This document shows positions 22,978 through 31,909 of a stretch of 48,954 bases of DNA, piece by piece. Position 1 is the stretch's first letter. Every line of letters begins with the position of its first letter. The position numbers and the translations under genes were made by a program. The stretch covers positions 1 through 48,954 of the forward strand of contig NZ_BAAAFZ010000012.1 of assembly GCF_039523795.1 (NCBI RefSeq), given 5' to 3'. The notes below the pieces were generated by a model. The model worked only from the letters and a program-made list of their open reading frames with translations, did no database searches and was not told where the DNA came from. The stretch comes from Craurococcus roseus (GTDB lineage: Bacteria > Pseudomonadota > Alphaproteobacteria > Acetobacterales > Acetobacteraceae).

Positions 22978-23940
22978 GTGCGCCCCGCCCCGCTCCTCTT
23001 GGCGCTCGCGGCCGCGGCGGCCTGCGCTCCGCGGCCGCCGCCGGGCGCGGTCCTGGGCGATGCCGTGCGGGTGTGCGAGGAGGGCCGGCCTTGCGAGGTC
23101 CGGCCGACCGCATCCGCCACCTTCCGGCCGGAAGAGGCGAATCGCAGGGGCGAGCGGCAGCAGGACCCGGACGCCTACCGCGGCGAGGACCTCGGCGAAT
23201 TGCGCGCCGCCGAGGAGGCGGGCGACCGGCGCGCCGCCTACCGCCTGGGCCTCGTCCACCAGCAGGGCTTGGCCGGCGCCCCGCGCGACCCGCGCCTCGC
23301 CACCCGCCACTTCGAGCGCGCGGCTGAGGCCGGGCACCCCTGGGCGCGATTCCGGCTGGCCCAGATGCTCGACGTCTCCGGCGCGAACCGGGCGCGGAGC
23401 CTGGAACTCAAGACCGCCGCGGCCGACGCCGGGGTGGCGGAGGCGGCCGCGCTGCTCGGCACACAGTACCGCGAAGGGCGGGGCGGCGTGCCGCGCGACG
23501 CCGCCGAAGCCGCGCGCTGGTTCACCGTGGCGGCCGAGAACGGCGTACCGGAGGCGCAATACAACCTCGGCCTCATGCACTACCGGGGCGAAGGCGTGCC
23601 GCGGCAGCTCCACGAGGCGTTGAAGTGGATGCGCCAGGCCGCGACCAACGGCCACGTGCCGGCGCAGCGCGCGGTGGGGCAGCTCTACCTCACCGGCCTC
23701 GACACCATGGGCCAGGATTTCCAGGAGGCGCGCACTTGGCTCGCCAGCGCCGCCAGCCAGGGGGACCGCGAATCGCAACGCCTGCTGGCCGACCTCGACC
23801 GCGCGGTGGCGGCGGACCGGGACTACGTGCGGCGCTTCCGGCTGCTTTCGCCCTACACCGCCGGGTATTGGGGGTCCGCCCCTTACGCCGGCTATTGGTG
23901 GCGGCCCTACGGGCATCCCGGTCATTACGGGTGGTATTGA
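22978..23940 (+). CDS. Sel1-repeat lipoprotein
   Basis: A 320-aa protein from a GTG at 22978, 13 bases after the CsgG-like stop, so co-transcribed. A short hydrophobic N-terminus ends in AAAACAP, a lipobox-like cleavage site. Residues 75-260 contain about five Sel1/TPR-like repeats (for example AAYRLGLVHQQGL, AQYNLGLMHYRGEGV). The C-terminus is aromatic, rich in Tyr, Trp and Gly. Sel1 repeats mediate protein-protein contacts, and envelope members often scaffold surface-polymer machinery. No catalytic motif is seen. Confidence 0.8.
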   Translation: MRPAPLLLALAAAAACAPRPPPGAVLGDAVRVCEEGRPCEVRPTASATFRPEEANRRGERQQDPDAYRGEDLGELRAAEEAGDRRAAYRLGLVHQQGLAGAPRDPRLATRHFERAAEAGHPWARFRLAQMLDVSGANRARSLELKTAAADAGVAEAAALLGTQYREGRGGVPRDAAEAARWFTVAAENGVPEAQYNLGLMHYRGEGVPRQLHEALKWMRQAATNGHVPAQRAVGQLYLTGLDTMGQDFQEARTWLASAASQGDRESQRLLADLDRAVAADRDYVRRFRLLSPYTAGYWGSAPYAGYWWRPYGHPGHYGWY

Positions 23941-24107
23941 CAGCGCATCGACTATTGCGCTTTCAAGTGACAGTCATGTAAGACTTTCCGCTGGTGGACG
24001 CGTGTCCGCCAGGTCTTTCGGGGCAGCCTGGGTTCGCCGTGGGGACGGCGGCAGGGGGGCAGGCTTCGGGAAACCGACAACGCCAGACCTGACGGAGTGC
24101 GCGGGCC

Positions 24108-25538
24108 ATGCCCCACGGGACTCGGATTCGGACCACGGCGCCGCTTCGCCGTCTCGGCGCCGCCGGTGCCGCGCTTTCCTTGGCGGCGCTGCTCGCCGCC
24201 TGTGGCGGCCAGCCGGCGCAGAAGACGTCCTCCCGCGGCGGCGTCGTGACGCACAGCGGCCACTACAACCGCCCCGCCTCCTACGCCGCGCCCGGCCCGG
24301 CCCACGACCCTTGGGGGCCCTGGATCCGCGACGCGTCCCGCCGCTTCGACGTGCCGGAGCGCTGGGTGCGCGAGGTCATGCGCCAGGAATCCGGCGGTCG
24401 CGTCAGCGCCACCAGCCCGGTCGGCGCCATGGGCTTGATGCAGGTGATGCCCGGCACCTACGCGGAGTTGCGCTCCCGCTACGGCCTCGGCGAAGACCCG
24501 TACCACCCCTACGACAGCATCATGGCCGGCACCGCCTACATCCGCGAGATGTACGACCTCTACGGCTCGCCGGCCTTCCTCGCCGCCTACAACGCCGGCC
24601 CGCGACGGCTGGAGGACTACCTCTGGAGCAGCCGCGGCCTGCCGGGCGAGACGCGCAACTACGTCGCCCGCATCGGCCCGAACATCGTGGGCCACAGCCC
24701 GAACCGCCGGGCGGCGCCCGAGATCTACGCCGCCGCCGAGATCCCGCTCAGCATCCCGGCCGGCCCGCGCCGGATGGACACGGCGACCATGCTGGCGCTC
24801 CGCGAGCAGCGGAACGCGCAGCAGCCCGGCATCCAGGTGGCGCAGCTCCCGGCCGGCCCGGTGGTCCGCATGGAGCCGATTCCGGACGGCTCCACCTACG
24901 CCGCCGAATCCGCGCCCTTGCCGCCGCCGGTGCAGGTCGCGTCCCTGTACCAGACGCCGGTGTCCGGCCCGGTGGTCAGGATGGACCCGATCCCCGACGG
25001 CTCGACCTCCGGCCCAATCGTCCGAATGGAACCGATCCCGGACGGCTCCACCTACCTGGCGCGGGAAGCGGCCGTGCCGACGCCGCCGGCCTTCGCCGCC
25101 GCGCCGGTGCGCCAAGCGGCTCCCGAGCCGCGCCGCGCCGCGCCCGACACCACGGCGCGCACCGCGGCGGTGCTCGCCAACATCAACGCTCCGCCGCCGC
25201 AGCAGCCGAGCGGCCGGAAGGGCCTGGGCCTGATCGGCTCGGCCTACGCCGCCACGCAGCCGAACGCGCCGCGCCCCTCCGCCAAGGAGCCCGCGACGGG
25301 CGGCTGGGCGGTGCAGGTGGGCGCCTTCGCCAGCGAGAACCTCGCCCGCAGCGCCGCGAACACCGCGCGGGGCGGCGCCTCCGCCGGCCGTGTGGTGGTG
25401 GTGCCGGTGTCGCAGGGCCGCAACACGCTGTACCGGGCGCGCGTCACCGGGCTTTCGCAGTCCACGGCGGAGCAGGTGTGCGGCAAGCTGCGCGGCCGCG
25501 GCGGCTGCATGGTGCTCTCGCCCAGCGCCCAGGGCTGA
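24108..25538 (+). CDS. Lytic transglycosylase lipoprotein with SPOR domain
   Basis: A 476-aa peptidoglycan hydrolase. The signal peptide ends in a lipobox with C32 (LLAAC). The SLT domain (about 68-200) has catalytic E94 in RQESGG, then GAMGLMQVMPGTY and AAYNAGP. A proline-rich linker carries three copies of a 14-residue motif, and residues about 398-476 form a SPOR domain (GGWAVQVGAFASENLA) that binds denuded glycans at the division site. The enzyme would cleave glycan strands from the outer membrane, as RlpA- or MltE-like proteins do. It is 167 bases after the Sel1 gene. A GGAG lies 11 bases before the ATG. Confidence 0.9.
   Translation: MPHGTRIRTTAPLRRLGAAGAALSLAALLAACGGQPAQKTSSRGGVVTHSGHYNRPASYAAPGPAHDPWGPWIRDASRRFDVPERWVREVMRQESGGRVSATSPVGAMGLMQVMPGTYAELRSRYGLGEDPYHPYDSIMAGTAYIREMYDLYGSPAFLAAYNAGPRRLEDYLWSSRGLPGETRNYVARIGPNIVGHSPNRRAAPEIYAAAEIPLSIPAGPRRMDTATMLALREQRNAQQPGIQVAQLPAGPVVRMEPIPDGSTYAAESAPLPPPVQVASLYQTPVSGPVVRMDPIPDGSTSGPIVRMEPIPDGSTYLAREAAVPTPPAFAAAPVRQAAPEPRRAAPDTTARTAAVLANINAPPPQQPSGRKGLGLIGSAYAATQPNAPRPSAKEPATGGWAVQVGAFASENLARSAANTARGGASAGRVVVVPVSQGRNTLYRARVTGLSQSTAEQVCGKLRGRGGCMVLSPSAQG
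24855..25052 (+). repeat. Three 14-residue repeats in the transglycosylase linker
   Basis: The motif GPVVRMEPIPDGST occurs at residues 250-263, 287-300 (with MDP) and 302-315 (with GPI). The copies differ at the DNA level by synonymous changes, which points to selection on the peptide rather than a very recent duplication. Confidence 0.9.
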
Positions 25539-25543
25539 CCTTC

Positions 25544-25571
25544 GCCGGCGCGGCCGGAGGGCCGCGCCGGC
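25544..25571 (+). terminator. Hairpin after the lytic transglycosylase gene
   Basis: A perfect 12-bp GC stem (25544-25555 with 25560-25571, GGAG loop) begins five bases after the stop. No T-run follows, as is common in this GC-rich DNA. It probably separates the envelope genes from the catabolic operon that starts at 25644. Confidence 0.55.
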
Positions 25572-25643
25572 CCTGGGGCCCGCCGGCCCCTTGCCCCCCT
25601 CCCCGGCCTCCCGCACCTTGCGGGGAACGGGAAGGGGAACGCC

Positions 25644-27779
25644 ATGCGGGCCGAGGCCGCTGCCGCCGCGTCGCCAAAGGATTTCGCGTCGCTCGACGCG
25701 CTGGTGCGGCCGCGCTCGGTCGCGCTGATCGGCGCCTCGGACGAGCCGGCGCGCATCGGCGGCCGGCCCATCGCCTACATGAAGGCGCGGGGGTTCAAGG
25801 GCGCCATCTACCCGGTTAACCCGAAGCGCAAGGCGGTCCAGGGTCTAACCGCCTACGCCGCCGTGCCGGACCTGCCGGAAGCGCCCGACCTCGGCATCGT
25901 CGCCGTCCCCGGTGAGTTGGCGATCCAGGCGCTCGACGCGCTGGGCGAGAAGGGCTGCCGCGCCGCCATCGTCTTCACCGCGGGCTTCGCCGAGGTGGAC
26001 GAGGCGGGGCAGGCGGCGCAGGACCGGCTGACCGCCGTGGCGAAGAAGCACGGCATCCGGATGCTCGGGCCGAATTGCCTCGGCGTGTTCAACGCGACCA
26101 TCGCCTTTTACGGCACCTTCTCCGCGAGCTTCGAGAAGGGCTGGCCCATACCGGGGCGCATCGGCATCGCCTCGCAATCCGGCGCCTACGGCACCCACGT
26201 CTTCGCCGCCGCTCTCGACCGCGGCCTCGGCACGGAGGTGTGCATCACCACCGGCAACGAGGCCGAGGTGGCGCTCGGCGACGTGCTCGGCTGGATGGCG
26301 CAGGCGCCGGAGGTGGAGGTGATCTGCGCCTACGCCGAGGGCATCCGGGAGAGCGCCGGTTTCATCGCCGCCCTCGACCTCGCGCGGCGCAACCGCAAGC
26401 CGATCGTGATGATGAAGGTCGGCCGCTCCAGGCTCGGCGGGCAGGCGGCGCAATCGCACACGGCTTCCATCGCCGGCGACGACGCGGTGACGCAGGCGGT
26501 GCTGGACGAGTTCGGCGTGGTGCGGGCTCGGACCACGGAGGAGATGTTGGACTTCGCCTACGCCGCCGCCAAGCGCATCTATCCCGCGCGCAACACGCTC
26601 GGCGTCCTCACCGTTTCGGGCGGCGCCGGCGTGCTGATCTCGGACGCGGCGGAGGCGGCGGGGCTGGCGATGCCGCCGATGCCGGAAGAGGCGCAGGCGC
26701 GGCTGCGCGAACTGGTGCCGTTCTGCGCGCCGCGCAACCCGGTGGACTGCACCGCCCAGGTGACGAACAACCTGCCGCTCATCACCGAGTTCACGGAAAG
26801 CGTGGCGAGGGACGGCGGCTACCCCTCCATCCTCGCCTTCTGGTCGCAGGTGGCGGCGGGCAGCAGCGTCGGGCCGGTCCTGCATCGGCAGATGCGCGAG
26901 GTGCGCGCGAAGTACCCGGACCGGCTCTGGGTGATGTCCATGCTCGCGCCGAACAAGGTGCGCGAGTACGAGGCGGACGGCTGGCTGGTGTTCGAGGACC
27001 CGGCGCGGGCGGTGAACGCGATCGAGGCGATGGGCCGCTTCGGCGCCGCCTTCGCCGCGCCGGAGCCCCCTCCCCCGCCCGCGGCGCCGGTGGTGGCGCT
27101 GCCGCCGCACACGCCTTCGGAGGCGGTGGCGAAGGCGCTGCTCGGCGCCGCCGGCGTGCCGCCGGTGCCGGAGCACGCGGCGCCGGACAGCGAGGCGGCG
27201 GTCGCGGCGGCTTCGGCCATCGGCTACCCGGTGGTGATGAAGATCCTCTCGCCCGACATCCTCCACAAGAGCGAGATGGGCGGCGTGCTGCTGGACGTGG
27301 CGGACGCGGAAGCGGTGCGGCACGGCTTCGCCACGCTGGTGGACCGCGCCCGCCACCACGCGCCGGCGGCGCGGATCGAGGGCGTGCTGGTCGCCAAGCA
27401 GATCAAGGGCGCGGTGGAGATGGCGCTCGGCGTCATCCGCGACCCGGTGTTCGGGCCGGTGGCGATGGTGGGCCTGGGCGGCATTTTCATCGAGGTGCTG
27501 AAGGACGTCAGCTTCCGGCGCTGCCCCTTCGGCCCGGAGGAAGCCGAGCGCATGATCCGCTCCCTCCGCGGCTTCCCGTTGCTGGACGGCGTGCGCGGGC
27601 GCCCGCGCGCCGACGTGCCGGCGCTGGCCCGCGCGCTGTCGGCGCTCTCCGCTTTCGCCGTTTCGGCCGGGCCGCGCCTGCTTTCGGTGGACGTGAACCC
27701 GATGCTGGTGCTGCCGGCGGGCCAAGGCTGCTACGCGGCGGACGCCGTGGTCGAGGTCGCGGCGGAGGAGGCGGGCTGA
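25644..27779 (+). CDS. Acyl-CoA/acetate-CoA ligase (ADP-forming), fused subunits
   Basis: A 711-aa enzyme that joins both halves of the ADP-forming acyl-CoA synthetases. The N-terminal CoA-binding domain (VRPRSVALIGASDEP) is followed by two succinyl-CoA-ligase-like domains containing the phosphohistidine segment QSHTASIAGDD near residue 270. The C-terminal ATP-grasp domain (about 490-711) has PVVMKILSPDILHKSEMGG and LSVDVNPMLV. The reaction interconverts acyl-CoA, ADP and Pi with acid, CoA and ATP; the acyl group is unknown. GGGAAGGGG lies before the ATG. It leads an operon of eight genes, with the MaoC ATG one base after its stop. Confidence 0.88.
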   Translation: MRAEAAAAASPKDFASLDALVRPRSVALIGASDEPARIGGRPIAYMKARGFKGAIYPVNPKRKAVQGLTAYAAVPDLPEAPDLGIVAVPGELAIQALDALGEKGCRAAIVFTAGFAEVDEAGQAAQDRLTAVAKKHGIRMLGPNCLGVFNATIAFYGTFSASFEKGWPIPGRIGIASQSGAYGTHVFAAALDRGLGTEVCITTGNEAEVALGDVLGWMAQAPEVEVICAYAEGIRESAGFIAALDLARRNRKPIVMMKVGRSRLGGQAAQSHTASIAGDDAVTQAVLDEFGVVRARTTEEMLDFAYAAAKRIYPARNTLGVLTVSGGAGVLISDAAEAAGLAMPPMPEEAQARLRELVPFCAPRNPVDCTAQVTNNLPLITEFTESVARDGGYPSILAFWSQVAAGSSVGPVLHRQMREVRAKYPDRLWVMSMLAPNKVREYEADGWLVFEDPARAVNAIEAMGRFGAAFAAPEPPPPPAAPVVALPPHTPSEAVAKALLGAAGVPPVPEHAAPDSEAAVAAASAIGYPVVMKILSPDILHKSEMGGVLLDVADAEAVRHGFATLVDRARHHAPAARIEGVLVAKQIKGAVEMALGVIRDPVFGPVAMVGLGGIFIEVLKDVSFRRCPFGPEEAERMIRSLRGFPLLDGVRGRPRADVPALARALSALSAFAVSAGPRLLSVDVNPMLVLPAGQGCYAADAVVEVAAEEAG

Positions 27780-27780
27780 C

Positions 27781-28644
27781 ATGCCGATCGATTACGAGAA
27801 GCTGCTGAACTACCCGATACCCGAGGTGCGCCAGACGCTGCGTTGGCAGGACGTGGCGCTCTACAACTTCTCCATCGGGCTCGGGCAGGACCCGATGGAC
27901 GAGCGGCAGCTCGACTTCCTGTACGAGCCGCGGCTGAAAGCCATGCCTTCCATGCCGGTGGTGCTCGCCGCGCCGGGCTTCTGGTCGCGGAACGAGGACA
28001 CCGGCATCACCTGGAAGCAGATCCTCCACGGCGAGCAGGGGGTGGTGCTGCACCGCCCGCTGCCAGTGGAGGGCGAGGTCATCGGCCGCTCCCGCGTCAC
28101 CGGGCTGGTGGACCGCGGCGAGGGCAAGGGCGCGCTGATGTACTCGGAGCGCGAGGTGGTGGACGCCGCGACGGGCGAGGCGCTGGCGACGCTCACCAGC
28201 ACCTCCTTCCTGCGCGGCGATGGCGGCTTCGGCGGCCCTTCCGGCCCGGTGAAGCGGCCGCATCCGGAGCCGGAGCGGGTGCCCGACGTGACGTTCGACC
28301 TCGCCACGCGGCCGGAGCAGGCGTTGATCTACCGGCTGAACAGCGACCTCAACCCGTTGCACATAGACCCCGCCGTGGCGCGCGACGCCGGCTTTCCGCG
28401 GCCGATCCTGCATGGCCTCTGCACCTTCGGCACCGTCTGCCACGCGCTGCTGCGGGGCCTGTGCGGTTACGACACGGCGCGCTTCGGCCGCATGGAGCTG
28501 CGCTTCTCCTCGCCGGTGTTCCCCGGCGAGACCATCCGCACCGAGATCTGGCGCGAGGAGGGCGGCGCGGCCTTCCGCGCCCGCGTGGTGGAGCGCGACA
28601 AGATGGTGGTCAGCAACGGCCTGTTCCGGTTCGCCACGCCATGA
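27781..28644 (+). CDS. MaoC-family enoyl-CoA hydratase
   Basis: A 287-aa double-hotdog protein. The C-terminal half carries the hydratase-2 motif YRLNSDLNPLHIDPAVARDA followed by GFPRPILHG, with the catalytic Asp and His of R-specific enoyl-CoA hydratases. The N-terminal half is a degenerate hotdog that shapes the acyl pocket. Such two-domain MaoC proteins hydrate bulky or branched enoyl-CoAs, including sterol side-chain intermediates. The next gene overlaps its stop by four bases (ATGA), so the two are translationally coupled. The substrate is not determinable. Confidence 0.87.
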   Translation: MPIDYEKLLNYPIPEVRQTLRWQDVALYNFSIGLGQDPMDERQLDFLYEPRLKAMPSMPVVLAAPGFWSRNEDTGITWKQILHGEQGVVLHRPLPVEGEVIGRSRVTGLVDRGEGKGALMYSEREVVDAATGEALATLTSTSFLRGDGGFGGPSGPVKRPHPEPERVPDVTFDLATRPEQALIYRLNSDLNPLHIDPAVARDAGFPRPILHGLCTFGTVCHALLRGLCGYDTARFGRMELRFSSPVFPGETIRTEIWREEGGAAFRARVVERDKMVVSNGLFRFATP

Positions 28645-29447
28645 GCGAGGCCTACGAGCGCTTCAAGGCGCTGCACGAAGGCCCCGGCGCCTTCGTCATG
28701 CCGAACCCGTGGGACGGCGCCTCCGCCGTGCTGCTCAAGCGCGCGGGCTTCCCGGCGCTGGCCTCCACTTCGCTCGGCATCGCCTTCGCCTTCGGGCTTC
28801 CGGACGGCGCGGCGGCGGTGAGCCGGGCGGAGGCCGTGGACAACGCCGCGATGATCGCCCGCCTCACCGGCCTGCCGGTGAACGGCGACCTGGAGGACGG
28901 CTTCGGCCCCTTGCCGGAGGACTGCGCCGAAACGGTGGAGGCCGCGGTCGCCGCCGGCCTTGCGGGCCTCGGCATCGAGGACACCACCGCCGATCCCGCG
29001 GACCCGATCCACGAGTTCGACGAGGCGGTGCGCCGGATGCGGGCCGCCGCGCGCGCCGCGAAGGGCCGCATCCTGCTCACCGGCCGGACCGACAACTTCC
29101 TCCACGGCCGCCCGGACCTGGACGACACCATCCGCCGCCTCACCGCCTTCGCCGAGTGCGGCGCCGACGTGCTCTACGCCCCCGGCCTGCCCGACATGGC
29201 GGCGATCGAGGCGGTGGTGCGCGCGGTGGCGCCGAAGCCGGTGAACGTGGTGTTCGGCCCGCGCTCGGGGCCGGTGCCGCTGGACGTGTTGAGCGCGGCG
29301 GGCGTGAAGCGGGTCAGCCTGGGCGGAGCGCTCTACCGGCACGCCATGGGCGCGCTGGTGCAGGCGGCGGAGCGGCTCAAGGCCGGCGATTTCGGGTTCA
29401 TGGGCGGGGCGGTGTCCGCCTCGGAGGTGACGGCGCTGCTGCCATGA
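28641..29447 (+). CDS. Isocitrate lyase/PEP mutase-family protein
   Basis: A 268-aa TIM-barrel protein starting at the ATG that overlaps the MaoC stop. It has MPNPWDGASAVLLKRAG near the N-terminus and the Mg-binding region VNGDLEDGFG near residue 80, typical of the PEP-mutase-like branch. The KKCGH active-site motif of true isocitrate lyase is absent, so it is more likely a carbon-carbon lyase or oxaloacetate-type hydrolase on a 2-oxo or 2-methyl dicarboxylate. It overlaps the CoA-transferase gene by four bases. Confidence 0.82.
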   Translation: MSEAYERFKALHEGPGAFVMPNPWDGASAVLLKRAGFPALASTSLGIAFAFGLPDGAAAVSRAEAVDNAAMIARLTGLPVNGDLEDGFGPLPEDCAETVEAAVAAGLAGLGIEDTTADPADPIHEFDEAVRRMRAAARAAKGRILLTGRTDNFLHGRPDLDDTIRRLTAFAECGADVLYAPGLPDMAAIEAVVRAVAPKPVNVVFGPRSGPVPLDVLSAAGVKRVSLGGALYRHAMGALVQAAERLKAGDFGFMGGAVSASEVTALLP

Positions 29448-30127
29448 TCAACAAGATAGTCTCTTCCATCGCCGAGGCCCTGGAGGGCGTGAAGGATGGC
29501 TCCGTGGTGCTGATCGGCGGGTTCGGCTCCGTCGGGCAGCCGGACGCGCTGATCGAGGGCCTGATCGAGCAGGGCGCCAAGAACCTCGTCGCGGTGCTGA
29601 ACAACGCCGGCACCGGCCGCGTGGGCGTGGCGAAGCTGATGGAGCTGGGGCGGGTCCGGAAGGTCGTCTGCTCCTTCCCGCGCTCGGCGGGCTCGGTGGT
29701 GTTCGAGGAGCTGTACCGCGAAGGCAAGCTCGAGCTGGAGATCGTGCCGCAGGGCACGCTCGCCGAGCGGATGCGCGCCGCCGCCGCGGGCATCCCGGCC
29801 TTCTACACCGCCACAGCCGCCGGCACCTTGCTGGAGCAGGGCAAGGAGACGCGCGAGTTCAATGGCAAGCGCTACGTGATGGAGCGCGCGCTGAAAGGCG
29901 ACGTGGCGCTGGTGGAGGCGTGGGAAGCGGACCGCTGGGGCAACCTCGCTTACAGGGGCTCAGGCGGGAACTTCAACCCGGTGATGGCGACCGCGGCGGA
30001 GCTGACGGTCGCGCAGGTGCAGCACATCCGCGAGCTGGGCGAGATCGGCCCGCACCGGATCGACACCCCCGGCGTGTACGTGAACCGCGTCGTGCAGGTG
30101 GACCGCGGGCCGCCCTGGACGGGGTGA
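29444..30127 (+). CDS. 3-oxoacid CoA-transferase, subunit A
   Basis: A 227-aa alpha subunit of a family I CoA-transferase. GGFGSVGQPDALIEGLIEQG and LNNAGTGRVGVAKLM are typical, as is the acyl-CoA-facing YMERALKGDVALVEAW variant. It belongs with the PcaI/ScoA group that moves CoA from succinyl-CoA to a 3-oxoacid. The ATG overlaps the preceding stop. The beta subunit follows after 42 bases, with GGGGAGGAG upstream, so the complex is complete. Confidence 0.9.
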   Translation: MINKIVSSIAEALEGVKDGSVVLIGGFGSVGQPDALIEGLIEQGAKNLVAVLNNAGTGRVGVAKLMELGRVRKVVCSFPRSAGSVVFEELYREGKLELEIVPQGTLAERMRAAAAGIPAFYTATAAGTLLEQGKETREFNGKRYVMERALKGDVALVEAWEADRWGNLAYRGSGGNFNPVMATAAELTVAQVQHIRELGEIGPHRIDTPGVYVNRVVQVDRGPPWTG

Positions 30128-30169
30128 GCCGGCGGGCGTAGGGCTTCCGAGGGGAGGAGACGCGACACG

Positions 30170-30814
30170 ATGCAGCCCTTCAGCCGCGACCAGATGGCCC
30201 GACGCGCCGCCGACGACATACCGGAAGGCTGGTGCGTCAACCTCGGCATCGGCATCCCGACGCTGGTGGCGAACCACGTGCCCGCCGAGCGCGAGGTGGT
30301 GTTCCACTCCGAGAACGGCATCATCGGCATGGGGCCGGCGCCGCCCGAGGGGCAGGAAGACCCGTGGCTCATCAACGCCGGCAAGCAGCACATCACCCTG
30401 ATGCCCGGCGCCTCCTTCGTCGGCCACGCGGACAGCTTCGCCATGATCCGCGGCGGCCACATCGACCTGTGCGTGCTCGGCGGCTTCGAGGTGGCGGAGA
30501 ACGGCGACCTGGCGAACTGGGCCACCTCCGAGAACGACACCGCGCCGGCGGTGGGCGGCGCGATGGACCTCGCGGCCGGCGCCAAGCGGCTGTGGGTGCT
30601 GATGGAGCACACCACCAAGGACGGCCGGCCCAAGCTGGTGGAGCGCTGCGGCTACCCGCTCACCGGCCTCGCCTGCGTCACGCGCGTCTACACGAACTTG
30701 GCGGTGCTGGACGTGGTGCCGGGACGCGGCTTCGTGGTGCGGGAGATGGCGCCGGGGGTGGACTTCGGGACGCTCCAGGAACGCAGCGCCGCGCGCCTCC
30801 ACCTCGACTCCTAA
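30170..30814 (+). CDS. 3-oxoacid CoA-transferase, subunit B
   Basis: A 214-aa beta subunit. The catalytic glutamate that forms the glutamyl-CoA thioester is E48 in HSENGIIGMG. Other landmarks are NLGIGIPTLVANHVP and GGHIDLCVLGGFEV. With subunit A it forms a heteromeric PcaIJ/ScoAB-like enzyme. In this operon it would activate or release a 3-oxo or dicarboxylic acid. Acyl-CoA dehydrogenase follows after 18 bases. Confidence 0.92.
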   Translation: MQPFSRDQMARRAADDIPEGWCVNLGIGIPTLVANHVPAEREVVFHSENGIIGMGPAPPEGQEDPWLINAGKQHITLMPGASFVGHADSFAMIRGGHIDLCVLGGFEVAENGDLANWATSENDTAPAVGGAMDLAAGAKRLWVLMEHTTKDGRPKLVERCGYPLTGLACVTRVYTNLAVLDVVPGRGFVVREMAPGVDFGTLQERSAARLHLDS

Positions 30815-30832
30815 GCCGGGAAGAGAGCCGCC

Positions 30833-31909
30833 ATGAGCGCCGCGCTGGACGACACGGAACGCGACGAATCCATCCGCATGATCCGCGACAGCGCCGCCGC
30901 GGTCGCGCCCCCGGGCGGCGACCTGAAGCGCGTGCGCGACCTGCGCTTCAAGGACCCCGGCTTCGACCGCGAAACGCTGCGCCGGATGGGCGAGATGGGC
31001 TGGATCGGCCTGCGCGCGCCGGAGGGGCGGGGCGGCGCGGGCCTCGGCATGGGCGAGGCGTGCGCGCTGGCGGAGGCGCTCGGCGGGGGGCTGGCGCCGG
31101 AGCCGCTGATCCCGTGCGCCCTCTCGGCCGGCTTGTTGGCGGCGACGGGCGGCGCCGGGCCGCTCGACGCGGCGCTGGCCGGCGAGATGGTGGTGCTGAC
31201 CGCGTGGCAGGAGCGCGCGGACACCCTCGACGTGCCCGGCACGGCGGACGCGCCGCGGCGCTTCGTGCCGATGGCGGCCGGCGCCGACCTGTTCCTGGTT
31301 CCGGTGCGCGAGGGCGGCAAGCTGGCGCTCTACGCGCAGCCCGCCACCGGCGCCGGCGTGGCGGTCGAGCGGACGCAGGACGGCGGCAACGTCGGCACGC
31401 TGCGGCCTTCTCTCGGCGGGGCGGAGAAGGTCGCGGGCGACGCGGAGGCGGCGCTCGCCGCGGCGCTGGACGAGGCGGCGCTCGCCACCAGCGCCTACCT
31501 GCTGGGCGTGATGGAGCGCGCGTTCGGCATGACGGTGGACTACCTCAAGACGCGCCAGCAATTCGGCCGCGTCATCGGCACCTTCCAGGCGCTCCAGCAC
31601 CGCGCCGCCGACCTGTCCATGCAGATCGCCTTGACGCGGGCCAGCGTGGAGGCGGCCGCGGCCTCGCTCGACGGCGGGGCCACGGGCGACGCGCGCCGGG
31701 CCGTGGTCTCGCGCGCCAAGGCCCGCGCCGCCGAAGCCTCCATGGCCGTGACGCGCGGCTGCGTGCAGCTTTCGGGCGGCATCGGCTACACGGACGATTA
31801 CGACGTCGGCCTGTACCTCAGGAAGGCGATGGTGCTCGCCAACCAGTACGGCAGCGCGGCGCTGCACCGCCGCCGCTTCATGGCCCTCGTTCCGGAGAGC
31901 GACGAATGA
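30833..31909 (+). CDS. Acyl-CoA dehydrogenase, FAD-motif subunit
   Basis: A 358-aa acyl-CoA dehydrogenase-fold protein with a shortened middle domain. It has the FAD-binding segment RQQFGRVIGTFQALQHRAAD and a C-terminal helix VQLSGGIGYTDDYDVGLYL. The usual catalytic Glu in the YEGT context is not seen. This makes it similar to the small subunits of heteromeric FadE/ChsE-type dehydrogenases. The second dehydrogenase of the operon (32690-33859) has the complementary features. GGGAAGAG precedes the ATG, and the enoyl-CoA hydratase gene overlaps the stop by four bases. Confidence 0.83.
   Translation: MSAALDDTERDESIRMIRDSAAAVAPPGGDLKRVRDLRFKDPGFDRETLRRMGEMGWIGLRAPEGRGGAGLGMGEACALAEALGGGLAPEPLIPCALSAGLLAATGGAGPLDAALAGEMVVLTAWQERADTLDVPGTADAPRRFVPMAAGADLFLVPVREGGKLALYAQPATGAGVAVERTQDGGNVGTLRPSLGGAEKVAGDAEAALAAALDEAALATSAYLLGVMERAFGMTVDYLKTRQQFGRVIGTFQALQHRAADLSMQIALTRASVEAAAASLDGGATGDARRAVVSRAKARAAEASMAVTRGCVQLSGGIGYTDDYDVGLYLRKAMVLANQYGSAALHRRRFMALVPESDE

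Noticed and set aside
21135..23120. Long upstream extension of the ABC ATPase frame (915 codons in all)
   Set aside because: It is antisense or out of frame to the permease, CsgG-like and Sel1 genes. Only the last 253 codons have ABC motifs.
23952..25616. 554-codon minus-strand ORF
   Set aside because: It is antisense to the lytic transglycosylase and contains no domain features.
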